NCBI GenBank assembly: GCA_041397305.1
Contig: JAWKWX010000012.1
Coordinates: 20,495 to 84,494 of the forward strand
Direction of reading: 5' to 3'
From: TMP-24 sp041397305
GTDB lineage: Bacteria; Pseudomonadota; Alphaproteobacteria; Rhodobacterales; Rhodobacteraceae
DNA length: 64,000 nucleotides
Position 1 is the stretch's first letter. Each line of letters opens with the position of its first letter. A model generated the notes under the pieces. The model had not been told where the DNA came from and searched no databases. It saw only the letters and a list, made by a program, of their open reading frames with translations. Shown here piece after piece: positions 52,049-61,858 of this stretch. The position numbers were made by a program, and so were the translations under genes.

Positions 52049-53576
52049 CGCTTGATTTCAGGTCCTGAAGCCGCACCGCGCCAAGAAGCAGCGCGGCCAC
52101 CGCATAGGCCGCAAGGCCAGCGAGGCAGAGGCAGGTCAGCGCCAGATAGCGGTGGCCGGACGGCGTCAGCTCCGGCCCGAGCGCCTGCATCAGCGCCCAG
52201 AGCGCCGCGCCCATGAGAAGCGAGGCAAGCACTATCCGCGGCAGCCGCGACCAGAGCCGTTCGTCGAGGCGCGCCGCCTCGCCCATCCGGCGCGCGCCGT
52301 ACCAAAGCTGCGCCGTCATGATCCAGCCCGAAAGCGTGGTGCCGATGGCGGCCGCGATGAAGCCAAGGAACGGCGCCAGCCCCACCGCCAGCAGCGCGTT
52401 GACGATCATCGAATGGACGGCAAAGCGGAACGGTGTCCGTGTATCCTCGCGCGCGAAATAAAGGGGTTGAAGGACCTTCTGCAGCACGAAGGCCGGCAGG
52501 CCCGCGCCATAGACGGCAAGGGTAAGGGCGGTGGGCCAGGTATCGGCGGCGGTGAACGCGCCGCGTTCATATAGCACCGAAATGAGCGGGAGCGCGATGA
52601 CCACAAGCGCCACGGCAGCAGGTACGGTGAGGAAAAGCGCAAACTCGGTCGCGCGCGAAAACTGCCAGCGGCTGCCCGCCACGTCGTCCGCCTTAAGACG
52701 CCGCGACAGATCGGGCAGCAGCACGATGCCGATGGCAATGCCCACGGTGCCCAGCGGCAGCTGGTAGAGCCGGTCGGCATAGGACAGCCAGGCGATCGCC
52801 CCGTCGAAATAGCTGCCGACCTGACGGCCGACCAGAAGGTTTACCTGCACCACGCCACCGGCCAGAACCGAAGGCGCGGCGATGCGGACAAGGCGCTTCA
52901 GATCGGCGGTGAAGCGCGGGCGCACGAAGCGCAGGGGATAGCCCATCCGCCAGGCCGCGACCCAGACGAGCGCAAGCTGCGCCAGGCCCGTCAGCGGCGT
53001 GGACCAGGCCAGCGTAAGGCCGATATCCCAGCCCGCGTGCGCGGCATAGATCGTCATCACGATGAAGATGATGTTCAGCAGAACCGGCGCCCCGGCAGCC
53101 GCGACGAACCGGCCACCCGCATTCAGAAGGCCCGAGAGAAGCGCGGTAAGGGAGATGAAGAAGATATAGGGAAAACAGATGTTTCCATATTTGATCGCCA
53201 GTTCCAGCCGCGCGTCGCCCGCAAAGCCCCCCGCCATGGCCAGCACCAGCCAGCGCATGCCGAGGATCGCCACGACCGAGAAAAGCGCGACCACCAGCGC
53301 CAGCCCGGTAAAGGCCTGATCGGCGAAGCGCTTGGCATCCTCGCCGCCCTCGAGCTTCTTGGAAAACATCGGCACGAAGGCCGTGTTGAACGCGCCTTCC
53401 GCGAAGAAGCGGCGGAACATGTTGGGCAGCGTGAAGGCCACCAGAAACGCCTCCGCCACCGGCCCGGTGCCCAGATAGTTCGCCATCTGCTGATCGCGCA
53501 CGAAGCCCGCGATACGGCTGAGGAGCGTCCAGGCCCCCACCGTCAGAAAGCCCCTGACCAGACGGATCGGTTTCAT
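52032..53576 (-). CDS. murJ: lipid II flippase
   Basis: 514 residues from the ATG at 53576 (MKPIRLVRGFLTVGAWTLLS). MOP-superfamily flippase of about 14 helices; RIAGFVRDQQMANYLGTGPV and RRFFAEGAFNTAFVPMFSKK are MurJ signatures. Moves lipid II across the inner membrane for peptidoglycan synthesis. It starts four bases after the glnD stop. Confidence 0.96.
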   Translation of the reverse strand: MKPIRLVRGFLTVGAWTLLSRIAGFVRDQQMANYLGTGPVAEAFLVAFTLPNMFRRFFAEGAFNTAFVPMFSKKLEGGEDAKRFADQAFTGLALVVALFSVVAILGMRWLVLAMAGGFAGDARLELAIKYGNICFPYIFFISLTALLSGLLNAGGRFVAAAGAPVLLNIIFIVMTIYAAHAGWDIGLTLAWSTPLTGLAQLALVWVAAWRMGYPLRFVRPRFTADLKRLVRIAAPSVLAGGVVQVNLLVGRQVGSYFDGAIAWLSYADRLYQLPLGTVGIAIGIVLLPDLSRRLKADDVAGSRWQFSRATEFALFLTVPAAVALVVIALPLISVLYERGAFTAADTWPTALTLAVYGAGLPAFVLQKVLQPLYFAREDTRTPFRFAVHSMIVNALLAVGLAPFLGFIAAAIGTTLSGWIMTAQLWYGARRMGEAARLDERLWSRLPRIVLASLLMGAALWALMQALGPELTPSGHRYLALTCLCLAGLAAYAVAALLLGAVRLQDLKSSVSRSR

Positions 53577-53580
53577 CAGC

Positions 53581-56367
53581 TCAGCCAGCCTCGGCTCTTT
53601 CCGCACCCGCCGATATCGCGGCACGCAGTTTCTTTTCCAGGCTTTCCTGCTTCGGCTTGCTGTGCAGTTTCAAGCCGAACATGTCCTTCACGTAGAAACT
53701 GTCCACCACCTGCGCCCCGTAAGTCGCAATCACCGCGCTGGCGATATAGATATTGTTGGCCGCCAGCGTCCGCGTCAGATCATAGAGAAGCGCGGGGCGG
53801 TCGCGGGTATCGACCTCGATGATCGTGTAGATGTCGGACCCTTCATTGTCGAAGGTGATATGGGTCGGAAAGCGGAACTGGCGTTCGCTCTTCTTGATCT
53901 TGTCGCGGTCCTTCAGCGCATCGCGCGCCACGACCTCGCCCCTGAGGATCTTCTCGATCGTCTGTTTCAGGCGCGGAATGCGGGCCGGGTCATAGGGGTG
54001 GCCGTCGCCGTCCTGCACCCAGAAGATCGCCGTCGCATAGCCGTCCTTCGACGTATAGGTCCGCGCATCCACCACGTTCGCGCCCGAAAGCGCCAGCGCG
54101 CCCGCGAGCCGCGAGAAGATGCCGGGATGGTCGGCCAGCGCGAAACAGGCGCGCGTCGCGTCATGGTCATGATCCGGCTCGATATCGATGCGGATCTCGT
54201 CGTCGGGAATGTCTTTCAGAAGTCGCGCAAAAATCTTGTGAGCGGCCGTCGACAGCCCCTGCCAATAGGGGTCGTAATGCCGCGCCGTCTCGGCCTTGAT
54301 GTCCTTGGCGTCCCAATCCGCCAGCGCCTCGCGCAGGCCGCGCTTGGCCTCGTCGGAACGTTTTTCGCGGTTCACGCTTTCAAGGCCAGATTCAAGCGCC
54401 ACCGTCGTGTCGGCGTGCAGCCGCCTGAGCAGCATGGCCTTCCAGTTGTTCCAGGTGTTCGGGCCGACGCCCCTGATATCGCAGACCGTCAGCACCGTCA
54501 GCAGATCGAGCCGCTTCTTGGTCTTCACCACCTTGGCGAAGTCGCGCACCGTGCGCGGATCGCCGATATCGCGCTTCTGGGCCATGTCGGACATGAAGAG
54601 GTGATAGCGCACCAGCCATTCGACGGTTTCGCTTTCCTCCGCCGTCAGGCCAAGGCGCGGGCAGACCCGCCGCGCGATCTGGGCGCCGAGGATCGCATGA
54701 TCCTCCGGCCGCCCCTTGCCGATGTCATGCAGCAAAAGCGCGACATACAGCACCTTGCGGTTCACGCCCGCCTCGAGGATCGCCGACGACAGCGGCAATT
54801 CCTCGATCAGTTCGCCCCGCTCGATCTGGGCCAGGATCGAGATCGTCTGGATCGTGTGCTCGTCCACCGTGTAATGATGATAGACGTTGAACTGCATCAT
54901 CGCGACGATGGGTTCGAATTCCGGCAGGAAGGCCGCGAGCACCCCCAGTTCGTTCATCCGCCGCAGCGCCCGTTCCGGGTTGCCGTGCTTCAACATCAGG
55001 TCAAGGAAGATGCGCACCGCTTCGCGATCCTCGCGCATCTCGTCGTCGATAAGGTCGAGGTTCGCCGCGATCACCCGCATCGCCTCAGGGTGGATCAGCA
55101 CACCCGACCGCAATGCCTCTTCGAAGATCAGGAGGAGGTTCAGCTTGCGGGCGATGAAGCTCTTGGGATCGGCGATGTTCAGCCGCCCGCGGTCGATGAC
55201 ATAGCCAGCGGGCAGCTTCCGCCGCCGCCTCAGCAGCCCGGCAAGCGATGCCTCGCGCTTCAGGTGCCGCGCCTCCATCGCGGTCAGGAAGACGCGTGTC
55301 AGCTCGCCCACCCGGGTGGCATGGCGGAAATAATCCTGCATGAAATGCTCGACACCCCGCCTGCCGCCGGTGTCCTGATAGCCCATCCGCGCCGCGACCT
55401 CGACCTGCATGTCGAACGACAGCTTGTCGGCGGCGCGCCCGGCGATCCGGTGCAGATGCGAACGCACCGCCCAGAGGAAATCCTCGGCGGCGGCGAAATT
55501 CACGTATTCCTCGCGCCGGAACACGCCCTCCGCCACCAGTTCCGCCGCCTTGCCGACGCTATGGATATATTTGCCGATCCAGTAGAGGGTCTGCAGATCG
55601 CGCAATCCCCCCTTGCCCTCTTTCACATTGGGTTCCAGCACATAGCGCTGGCCACCCTGCCTTTTGTGGCGTTCGGCCCGTTCCTCGAGCTTCGCCTCGA
55701 TGAACTCGCGCCCCGTGGATCGGAACAGATCCTGCCTGAGCCGGTGGCGCAATTCCACCGCCAGCTTCTCCTCCCCGGCGAGGAACCGGTGTTCCAGAAG
55801 TGCCGTGCGGATCGTGTAATCTTCCTTCCCCAGCCGCAGGCAATCCTTCACGGTCCGGCTTGCATGGCCGACCTTCAGCTTCAGGTCCCACAGGATGTAG
55901 AGCATCGTCTCGATGACGCTCTCGGCCCAGCCGGTCATCTTGTAGGGGGTGAGGAACAGAAGGTCGATGTCGGAGAAGGGCGCCAGCTCCATCCGTCCGT
56001 AGCCGCCGACGGCAACGGCCGCGAGCTGTTCGGCCCGGGTCGGGTTCGGCGCCGGATGCAGGACCTCGGTCGCCAGCAGGAACGTCGCGCGGATCGTGGC
56101 GTCTGCCAGCATCGCACGCGCCCGGACGGCATCGCGGGCGCGGCGCGGCGCCGCGTCGAAGGCCGCCTCGATATCGGCGCCCGCTTCCTTCCGCGCGGCC
56201 GCCAGCGCCTGCACGACCAGCTGGCGCTGTTCCCGCGGGTCCGCCTCCTGCTTCAGCGCGGCGCGCAGCGGTTCCGTGAAGGCCAGCGTGTCATAGACCG
56301 GATGCGCCAGCACCCGGCCATTCACGCTTGGCGCGTCATGGGTTCTGAGGTCAGAATCCGGCGCCAC
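53581..56367 (-). CDS. glnD: bifunctional uridylyltransferase/uridylyl-removing enzyme
   Basis: About 928 residues from a GTG at 56367 (GAGAAG upstream) that overlaps the preceding gene by 17 bases. Nucleotidyltransferase domain GGYGRMELAPFSDIDLLFLT; HD domain LLLHDIGKGRPEDHAILGAQ; two C-terminal ACT domains (ALSGANVVDARTYTSKDGYA and LAANNIYIASAVIATYGAQV). Senses glutamine and modifies PII proteins. The exact start is the least sure part. Confidence 0.96.
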   Translation of the reverse strand: MAPDSDLRTHDAPSVNGRVLAHPVYDTLAFTEPLRAALKQEADPREQRQLVVQALAAARKEAGADIEAAFDAAPRRARDAVRARAMLADATIRATFLLATEVLHPAPNPTRAEQLAAVAVGGYGRMELAPFSDIDLLFLTPYKMTGWAESVIETMLYILWDLKLKVGHASRTVKDCLRLGKEDYTIRTALLEHRFLAGEEKLAVELRHRLRQDLFRSTGREFIEAKLEERAERHKRQGGQRYVLEPNVKEGKGGLRDLQTLYWIGKYIHSVGKAAELVAEGVFRREEYVNFAAAEDFLWAVRSHLHRIAGRAADKLSFDMQVEVAARMGYQDTGGRRGVEHFMQDYFRHATRVGELTRVFLTAMEARHLKREASLAGLLRRRRKLPAGYVIDRGRLNIADPKSFIARKLNLLLIFEEALRSGVLIHPEAMRVIAANLDLIDDEMREDREAVRIFLDLMLKHGNPERALRRMNELGVLAAFLPEFEPIVAMMQFNVYHHYTVDEHTIQTISILAQIERGELIEELPLSSAILEAGVNRKVLYVALLLHDIGKGRPEDHAILGAQIARRVCPRLGLTAEESETVEWLVRYHLFMSDMAQKRDIGDPRTVRDFAKVVKTKKRLDLLTVLTVCDIRGVGPNTWNNWKAMLLRRLHADTTVALESGLESVNREKRSDEAKRGLREALADWDAKDIKAETARHYDPYWQGLSTAAHKIFARLLKDIPDDEIRIDIEPDHDHDATRACFALADHPGIFSRLAGALALSGANVVDARTYTSKDGYATAIFWVQDGDGHPYDPARIPRLKQTIEKILRGEVVARDALKDRDKIKKSERQFRFPTHITFDNEGSDIYTIIEVDTRDRPALLYDLTRTLAANNIYIASAVIATYGAQVVDSFYVKDMFGLKLHSKPKQESLEKKLRAAISAGAERAEAG

Positions 56368-57529
56368 CGAAACTTCTCGGGGCAGGATCGACGATCGTGT
56401 AGCTGCCGTTCTGGATCTGGGCGATGGCAAGGCCGCGCTGGTTGGTGCCGTCGCCCTTCAGCCGGAAGATGCCGTTCACGCCCACATAGCCCGCGCCCTG
56501 GGTCAGCGCCGTACCCGAGAACGGGTTGGGCTGCCCGGATTTCACCAGCGCGCCGATCGCGGCCACGCCGTCATAGGCCAGCCCGGCGATCGGATGGGGC
56601 AGGTTGCCGTATTTCGCGGTGAAGCGGCTCTGGAAGGCGGTGTTCAACCCCGGATCGGGCAGGGCGAACCAGCCGCCCTGCAGGCCGGGCAGGCTGAGCG
56701 TTGCGGGCGGAATGTCCCAGCGGGTGAGGCCCGCGAACTGGATCGCGGTCGGCCCAAGCCCCGCCTGCGGCAGGGTCTCGGCCAGAAGCGGCAGCGCGCC
56801 GGCACTGTCGGCGGTGAAGAAGAGGCTCTGCGCGCCGGTTGACCGCGCGGTCGCCACGATGGTCGGGATCGCCGCGGTCACGCCCGGGCCGGAGAATTCG
56901 TAAGGCACGGTCCCGACGACCCTCGCGCCCGCGGCCGCCGCCGCGCGGCTGATCGCCCGGCCGCCAAGGTCGCCCTGCGGGGTCTTGTCCTGCACCACCA
57001 GGATATTGCCCTTGCCCTGACGCGCCGCATAGCCGGTCAGGCGCTGGGCCGCATTCTCGAAGGTCGGGCCAAGGACGAAGACATTGCCGCCCGCGATATC
57101 GGTGTTGTTCGAGAAGGACAGGACATTCACCCCCTGTCCCTTCACCGCCGCACCCGCCGCATTGGCGCTGTCGCCGAAGACCGGCCCCAGGATGATCACC
57201 GCGCCGTCGGCAACCGCCTGGCTGGCCATCTGGGCTGAAAGCGACGGATCGGCACCGGCATTGTAGACCCTGAGGTCGATATCGACGGTGCCCGCCAGAT
57301 CGGCAATCGCCATGTCGGCCGCCTGTTTCAGGTCGCGCGCCAGAATGTCGTCGCCCGCATTGCCGCTGCCCGACGGCAGCAGAAGCGCGACCGGCACCGG
57401 TTTTGTCGGGTCCCAGCTCGGGCCGCGGCCGGACGTGGGCAGCGGCTCGCAGGCGGCAAGCGCCAGCGCAACCGCAGAGGCGGCCAGTGGTTTCAGGAAC
57501 TTGCGGCGGCTGAACGAAACAGACAACAT
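56351..57529 (-). CDS. penicillin-binding protein activator (LpoA-like, periplasmic-binding fold)
   Basis: 392 residues; a lipoprotein signal (LKPLAASAVALALAACEPLP, Cys27). PVALLLPSGSGNAGDDILAR begins a Leu/Ile/Val-binding-type fold, with VYNAGADPSLSAQMASQAVA and GPVFGDSANAAGAAVKGQGV following. In enterics LpoA activates PBP1A; this distant homologue is common in alphaproteobacteria. Divergent from rsmI across 105 bp. Confidence 0.9.
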   Translation of the reverse strand: MLSVSFSRRKFLKPLAASAVALALAACEPLPTSGRGPSWDPTKPVPVALLLPSGSGNAGDDILARDLKQAADMAIADLAGTVDIDLRVYNAGADPSLSAQMASQAVADGAVIILGPVFGDSANAAGAAVKGQGVNVLSFSNNTDIAGGNVFVLGPTFENAAQRLTGYAARQGKGNILVVQDKTPQGDLGGRAISRAAAAAGARVVGTVPYEFSGPGVTAAIPTIVATARSTGAQSLFFTADSAGALPLLAETLPQAGLGPTAIQFAGLTRWDIPPATLSLPGLQGGWFALPDPGLNTAFQSRFTAKYGNLPHPIAGLAYDGVAAIGALVKSGQPNPFSGTALTQGAGYVGVNGIFRLKGDGTNQRGLAIAQIQNGSYTIVDPAPRSFGGAGF

Positions 57530-57634
57530 GAACGAAACCTCTTCTGGTGCGGGCGCTGGAAGACTGGACCGAACCTAAGGCTTTCGAGGCGTGAAGTAAA
57601 CGCGCGTGCGGATGCGGAAATCTGGAGCTATCCC

Positions 57635-58513
57635 ATGAGCGGCCACCCGCCGAAAACCGCAGCGAAGGTGCCACCGGGGCTGCATTTCATTGCCACACCC
57701 ATTGGCGCCGCGCGCGATATCACCTTGCGCGCGCTCGATATTCTGGCGGGCGCCGACGTTCTGGCGGCCGAAGATACCCGAACGCTGCGCCATCTGATGG
57801 AAATCCATGGCGTGGCCCTCGGGGCCCGCCCGCTCGTCGCCTATCACGACCATAACGGCGAGGCGGCACGGCCAAGGCTTCTGGCCTGGCTGGCCGAGGG
57901 CAAGTCGGTCGCCTATGCGTCCGAGGCGGGCACGCCCCTTGTCGCGGACCCGGGCTTTCAGCTTGGCCGCGCCGCGATTGCCGCCGGTCACCCGGTTCTG
58001 GCCGCGCCCGGGCCGTCGGCGGTTCTGGCCGCCCTCACCGTGTCGGGCATGCCCTCCGACCGGTTCCTGTTCGCGGGCTTCGCGCCGCCCGCCGCCAAGG
58101 CGCGCCGCGACTGGCTGGCCGACCTGTCGCAGGTGCAAGCCACCCTCATCTTCTACGAATCGCCGAACCGCCTTGCCGATTTCCTCGCCACGGCGGCCGA
58201 GGTCCTGGGCGGCGACCGCCGTGCCGTCGTCTGCCGCGAACTGACCAAGAAGTTCGAGGAGGTGATCCGCGCCCCCCTGTCCGATCTTGCCGAAACCTTC
58301 GGCGACCGCCCCGTGAAGGGCGAGATCGTGGTGCTGATCGACCGGCCGGGCGAACGGCGTTCCGATGACGACACGATCCGCGCCGCGCTTCTGGACGCAC
58401 TCGGGCGGATGAAGGTGAAAGAGGCAGCCGGTCTCATCGCCGAATTGCACGGCCTGCCAAGGCGCGATGTCTACCAGATGGCGCTCGACCTCGCCGGGGC
58501 GAAGGACAAATGA
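57635..58513 (+). CDS. rsmI: 16S rRNA (cytidine(1402)-2'-O)-methyltransferase
   Basis: 292 residues, tetrapyrrole-methylase fold. FIATPIGAARDITLRALDIL, AEDTRTLRHLMEIHG, SEAGTPLVADPGFQLGRAAI and AAPGPSAVLAALTVSGMPSD are the full RsmI signature set. The YraN gene overlaps its stop by four bases, a usual gene pair. Confidence 0.96.
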   Translation: MSGHPPKTAAKVPPGLHFIATPIGAARDITLRALDILAGADVLAAEDTRTLRHLMEIHGVALGARPLVAYHDHNGEAARPRLLAWLAEGKSVAYASEAGTPLVADPGFQLGRAAIAAGHPVLAAPGPSAVLAALTVSGMPSDRFLFAGFAPPAAKARRDWLADLSQVQATLIFYESPNRLADFLATAAEVLGGDRRAVVCRELTKKFEEVIRAPLSDLAETFGDRPVKGEIVVLIDRPGERRSDDDTIRAALLDALGRMKVKEAAGLIAELHGLPRRDVYQMALDLAGAKDK

Positions 58514-58863
58514 CCGGCGCCGCGTCGCATTACGGCGGTCATGCCGCCGAAGAACAGGTCGAGCGCCATTATATCACCCGCGGCGCGCAGCCCGCAGCCC
58601 GCAATTGGCGCGGCAGCCGGGGCGAGATCGACCTGATCCTGCGCGAGGGCGCGCGCGTGGTGTTCGTCGAGGTGAAGCAGGCCGGGACCATCGCCTACGC
58701 CGCCGAACGGCTCGGCCCCGCCCAGATCGGCCGCATCCTCGGCGCGGCAAGCGAGTTTCTGGCGGGCGAACCCGCCGGACAGGACACCGAGGTCCGCTTC
58801 GACCTTGCGCTGGTCGACGGGCAGGGCCGGATCGAGATCATCGCAAACGCCTTCGGCGCCTGA
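58510..58863 (+). CDS. YraN family protein (UPF0102)
   Basis: 117 residues with a restriction-endonuclease-like core: NWRGSRGEIDLILREGARVV then FVEVKQAGTIAYAAE (Glu, Asp, Glu-x-Lys). A nuclease-like fold with unproven activity. ATGA overlap with rsmI and 77 bp from gshB. Confidence 0.93.
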   Translation: MTGAASHYGGHAAEEQVERHYITRGAQPAARNWRGSRGEIDLILREGARVVFVEVKQAGTIAYAAERLGPAQIGRILGAASEFLAGEPAGQDTEVRFDLALVDGQGRIEIIANAFGA

Positions 58864-58940
58864 AGCCGACAGGGCGCGGACCATTGCATCCGCCCGTCCG
58901 CTCGGCCATCACTTGGCCCGACAGCGAAAGGACACGTGCC

Positions 58941-59885
58941 ATGAACCTCAAGGTCGCCCTGCAGATGGACCCGATCGGCCCGATCAATATCGACGCCGAT
59001 TCGACCTTCCGGATCGCCTTGGAAGCGCAGGCGCGCGGGCATGAGCTTTTCTACTACACGCCCGACCGGCTTGCCTATCGCGAGGGCCGTGTTCTGGCGC
59101 GCGGCTGGCCGCTGACCGTCCGGCGCGAGAAGGGCAACCATTTCACCCTGGGAACGGAAACCGAGATCGACCTGGCCGACTGGGACGTGGTCTGGCTGCG
59201 TCAGGACCCGCCCTTCGACATGGGCTATATCACCACGACCCATCTGCTCGACATGATCCACCCCCGAACGCTTGTCGTGAACGATCCGTTCTGGGTCCGA
59301 AACTATCCCGAGAAGCTTCTGGTCCTGAACTTCCCGGAACTGACGCCGCCCACGCTCATCGCCCGCGACCTTGTCACCATCCGCGATTTCAAGCACGCGC
59401 ACGGCGACATCATCCTCAAGCCGCTCTATGGCAACGGTGGGGCGGGCGTCTTCCGGCTCGATCCCAACGACCGCAACCTCGCCTCGCTGCACGAGCTGTT
59501 CACCGGCATCAACCGCGAACCCCTGATCGCGCAGAAATACGTCCCCGCCGTGGTGAAGGGCGACAAGCGCATCATCCTTGTGGACGGCGAGCCTGTGGGT
59601 GCGATCAACCGCGTCCCGGCGGAAGGCGAGACGCGCTCGAACATGCATGTGGGCGGGCGGCCCGAGAAAGTGGGCCTCACCGACCGCGACCGCGAGATTT
59701 GTGCCGCCATCGGCCCGACCTTGCGCGAGAAGGGCCAGATCTTCGTCGGCATCGACGTGATCGGCGACTGGCTGACCGAGATCAACGTGACCTCGCCCAC
59801 CGGCATCCAGGAACTGGAACGGTTCGACGGCACCAATGCGGCGGCAAAGATCTGGGAAGCGATCGAGGCGAAGCGCCGGGCCTGA
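58941..59885 (+). CDS. gshB: glutathione synthase
   Basis: 314 residues from the ATG at 58941. N-terminal MNLKVALQMDPIGPINIDAD and ATP-grasp motifs KPLYGNGGAGVFRLDPNDRN, VKGDKRIILVDGEPVGAINR and EINVTSPTGIQELERFDGTN identify GshB. It joins gamma-glutamylcysteine and glycine. The AAAGGAC upstream supports the start. Confidence 0.97.
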   Translation: MNLKVALQMDPIGPINIDADSTFRIALEAQARGHELFYYTPDRLAYREGRVLARGWPLTVRREKGNHFTLGTETEIDLADWDVVWLRQDPPFDMGYITTTHLLDMIHPRTLVVNDPFWVRNYPEKLLVLNFPELTPPTLIARDLVTIRDFKHAHGDIILKPLYGNGGAGVFRLDPNDRNLASLHELFTGINREPLIAQKYVPAVVKGDKRIILVDGEPVGAINRVPAEGETRSNMHVGGRPEKVGLTDRDREICAAIGPTLREKGQIFVGIDVIGDWLTEINVTSPTGIQELERFDGTNAAAKIWEAIEAKRRA

Positions 59886-59963
59886 GACGCGCCCCGGACC
59901 GTCTGAAACCGGCGCGCGTCAGCCCTCTTCCCGGCCCTCACAGGAACGGCTATACGGCCCGCC

Positions 59964-61763
59964 ATGACCGAGCTCGCACAGATCCGCAATTTCTCCATCG
60001 TGGCCCATATCGACCACGGCAAATCCACCCTTGCCGACCGGCTGATCCAGTCGACCGGCACGGTGGCCGACCGTGACATGAAGGCCCAGCTTCTCGACTC
60101 GATGGATATCGAGCGCGAGCGCGGCATCACCATCAAGGCCAACACCGTGCGCATCGACTACAAGGCGAAGGACGGCAAGTCCTATGTCCTCAATCTGATC
60201 GACACGCCCGGCCATGTCGACTTCGGCTATGAGGTCTCGCGCTCCATGCGCGCCGTCGAGGGCTCGCTCCTGGTCGTCGATGCCACGCAAGGGGTCGAGG
60301 CGCAGACGCTCGCCAATGTCTATCAGGCGATCGACGCGAACCATGAAATCGTCCCGGTCCTGAACAAGATCGACCTGCCCGCCGCCGAACCCGAACAGGT
60401 CAAGGCCCAGATCGAGGATGTGATCGGTCTCGACGCCTCCGACGCGATCCCGATTTCCGCCAAGACCGGCCTCGGCATCCCCGACGTTCTGGAAGCCATC
60501 GTCACCCGGCTGCCCGCACCCAAGGGCGACCGCAACGCGCCGCTGAAGGCGATGCTGGTCGACAGCTGGTACGATGCCTACCTCGGCGTCGTCGTGATGA
60601 TCCGCGTCATGGATGGCGTGATCCGCAAGGGCGACCGCATCAGGATGATGCAGACCGGCGCGCTTTACGGCGTCGACAAGCTCGCCGTCCTCCGCCCCCA
60701 GATGGTCGACTGGCCGGAACTCGGCCCCGGAGAGATCGGCGTCTTCACCGCCTCGATCAAGCAGGTCCGCGACACCCGCGTCGGCGACACGATCACCCAT
60801 GAGCGCAAGGGCTGCGACAGCGCGCTCCCCGGCTTCAAACCCTCCCAGCCCGTGGTCTTCTGCGGCCTCTTCCCCGTCGATGCCGCCGATTTCGAGGCGC
60901 TGCGCGACGCGATCGAGAAACTGGCGCTCAACGATGCCTCCTTCTCGACCGAGATGGAAACCTCCGCGGCCCTGGGCTTCGGCTTCCGCATGGGCTTCCT
61001 CGGGCTTCTGCACCTCGAGGTCATCCGCGACCGGCTGGAACGCGAATATGACCTCGACCTGATCACCACCGCGCCTTCGGTCGTCTTCCACCTGCACATG
61101 AAGGACGGCGAGGTGCGCGAGTTGCACAACCCCGCCGACATGCCCGACCTCACCTATGTCGACCATATCGAGGAGCCGCGCATCAAGGCCACGATCATGG
61201 TGCCGGACGAGTACCTCGGCGATGTCCTGAAACTCTGCCAGGACCGCCGCGGCCTGCAGATGGACCTGACCTATGCCGGCAACCGCGCGATGGTCGTCTA
61301 TGACCTGCCCTTGGCCGAGGTCGTCTTCGACTTCTACGACCGGCTGAAATCGGTGACCAAGGGCTATGCGAGCTTCGATTACCAGATGATGGGCTACCGC
61401 GAGGATTTCCTCGTGAAAATGTCGATCCTGGTGAATGACGAACCCGTCGACGCGCTTTCGATCATGGTCCACCGCGACCGGGCCGAGGCGCGGGGCCGGG
61501 TGATGGTGGAGAAACTGAAGGAGCTGATCCCCCGCCACATGTTCAAGATCCCGATCCAGGCGGCGATCGGCGGCCGGGTGATCGCGCGGGAGACGCTCTC
61601 GGCGATGAGGAAGGACGTGACCGCGAAATGCTACGGCGGGGATGCCACGCGGAAGCGCAAGCTTCTCGACAAGCAGAAGGCCGGCAAGAAGAAGATGCGG
61701 CAGTTCGGCAAGGTGGAGATTCCGCAGGAAGCGTTCATCAATGCGTTGAAGATGGATGGGTGA
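59964..61763 (+). CDS. lepA: elongation factor 4 (LepA)
   Basis: 599 residues. GTPase motifs AHIDHGKSTLADRL, DTPGHVDFGYE and LNKIDLPAAEPEQ; the C-terminal domain GGDATRKRKLLDKQKAGKKK is LepA-specific. Back-translocates ribosomes or assists initiation under stress. Last housekeeping gene before the atypical island at 61844. Confidence 0.98.
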   Translation: MTELAQIRNFSIVAHIDHGKSTLADRLIQSTGTVADRDMKAQLLDSMDIERERGITIKANTVRIDYKAKDGKSYVLNLIDTPGHVDFGYEVSRSMRAVEGSLLVVDATQGVEAQTLANVYQAIDANHEIVPVLNKIDLPAAEPEQVKAQIEDVIGLDASDAIPISAKTGLGIPDVLEAIVTRLPAPKGDRNAPLKAMLVDSWYDAYLGVVVMIRVMDGVIRKGDRIRMMQTGALYGVDKLAVLRPQMVDWPELGPGEIGVFTASIKQVRDTRVGDTITHERKGCDSALPGFKPSQPVVFCGLFPVDAADFEALRDAIEKLALNDASFSTEMETSAALGFGFRMGFLGLLHLEVIRDRLEREYDLDLITTAPSVVFHLHMKDGEVRELHNPADMPDLTYVDHIEEPRIKATIMVPDEYLGDVLKLCQDRRGLQMDLTYAGNRAMVVYDLPLAEVVFDFYDRLKSVTKGYASFDYQMMGYREDFLVKMSILVNDEPVDALSIMVHRDRAEARGRVMVEKLKELIPRHMFKIPIQAAIGGRVIARETLSAMRKDVTAKCYGGDATRKRKLLDKQKAGKKKMRQFGKVEIPQEAFINALKMDG

Positions 61764-61845
61764 AGCTGGACTCGTCCTTGGATTGTGCTTTCGCAACCGG
61801 CACCTACGAGATATGGTGAAGTGGTTCGAAACGGATAGTTTACTT

Positions 61846-61857
61846 GACTTTAAAGTC
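61846..61857. promoter_or_regulatory. palindrome GACTTTAAAGTC just upstream of the island operon
   Basis: A perfect 12-bp palindrome ending one base before the ATG at 61859. Its position is ideal for repression by the HTH protein encoded in the second gene of the same operon. Confidence 0.5.
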
Positions 61858-61858
61858 C

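Noticed and set aside
53662..56622. 986-residue plus-strand ORF opposite glnD
   Set aside because: Antisense frame of glnD with no family motif; glnD has all its domains.
61844..61846. TTG as the start of the island's first gene
   Set aside because: It lies at the edge of the palindrome and would leave five weak residues; the ATG at 61859 is preferred, though neither has a good ribosome-binding site.
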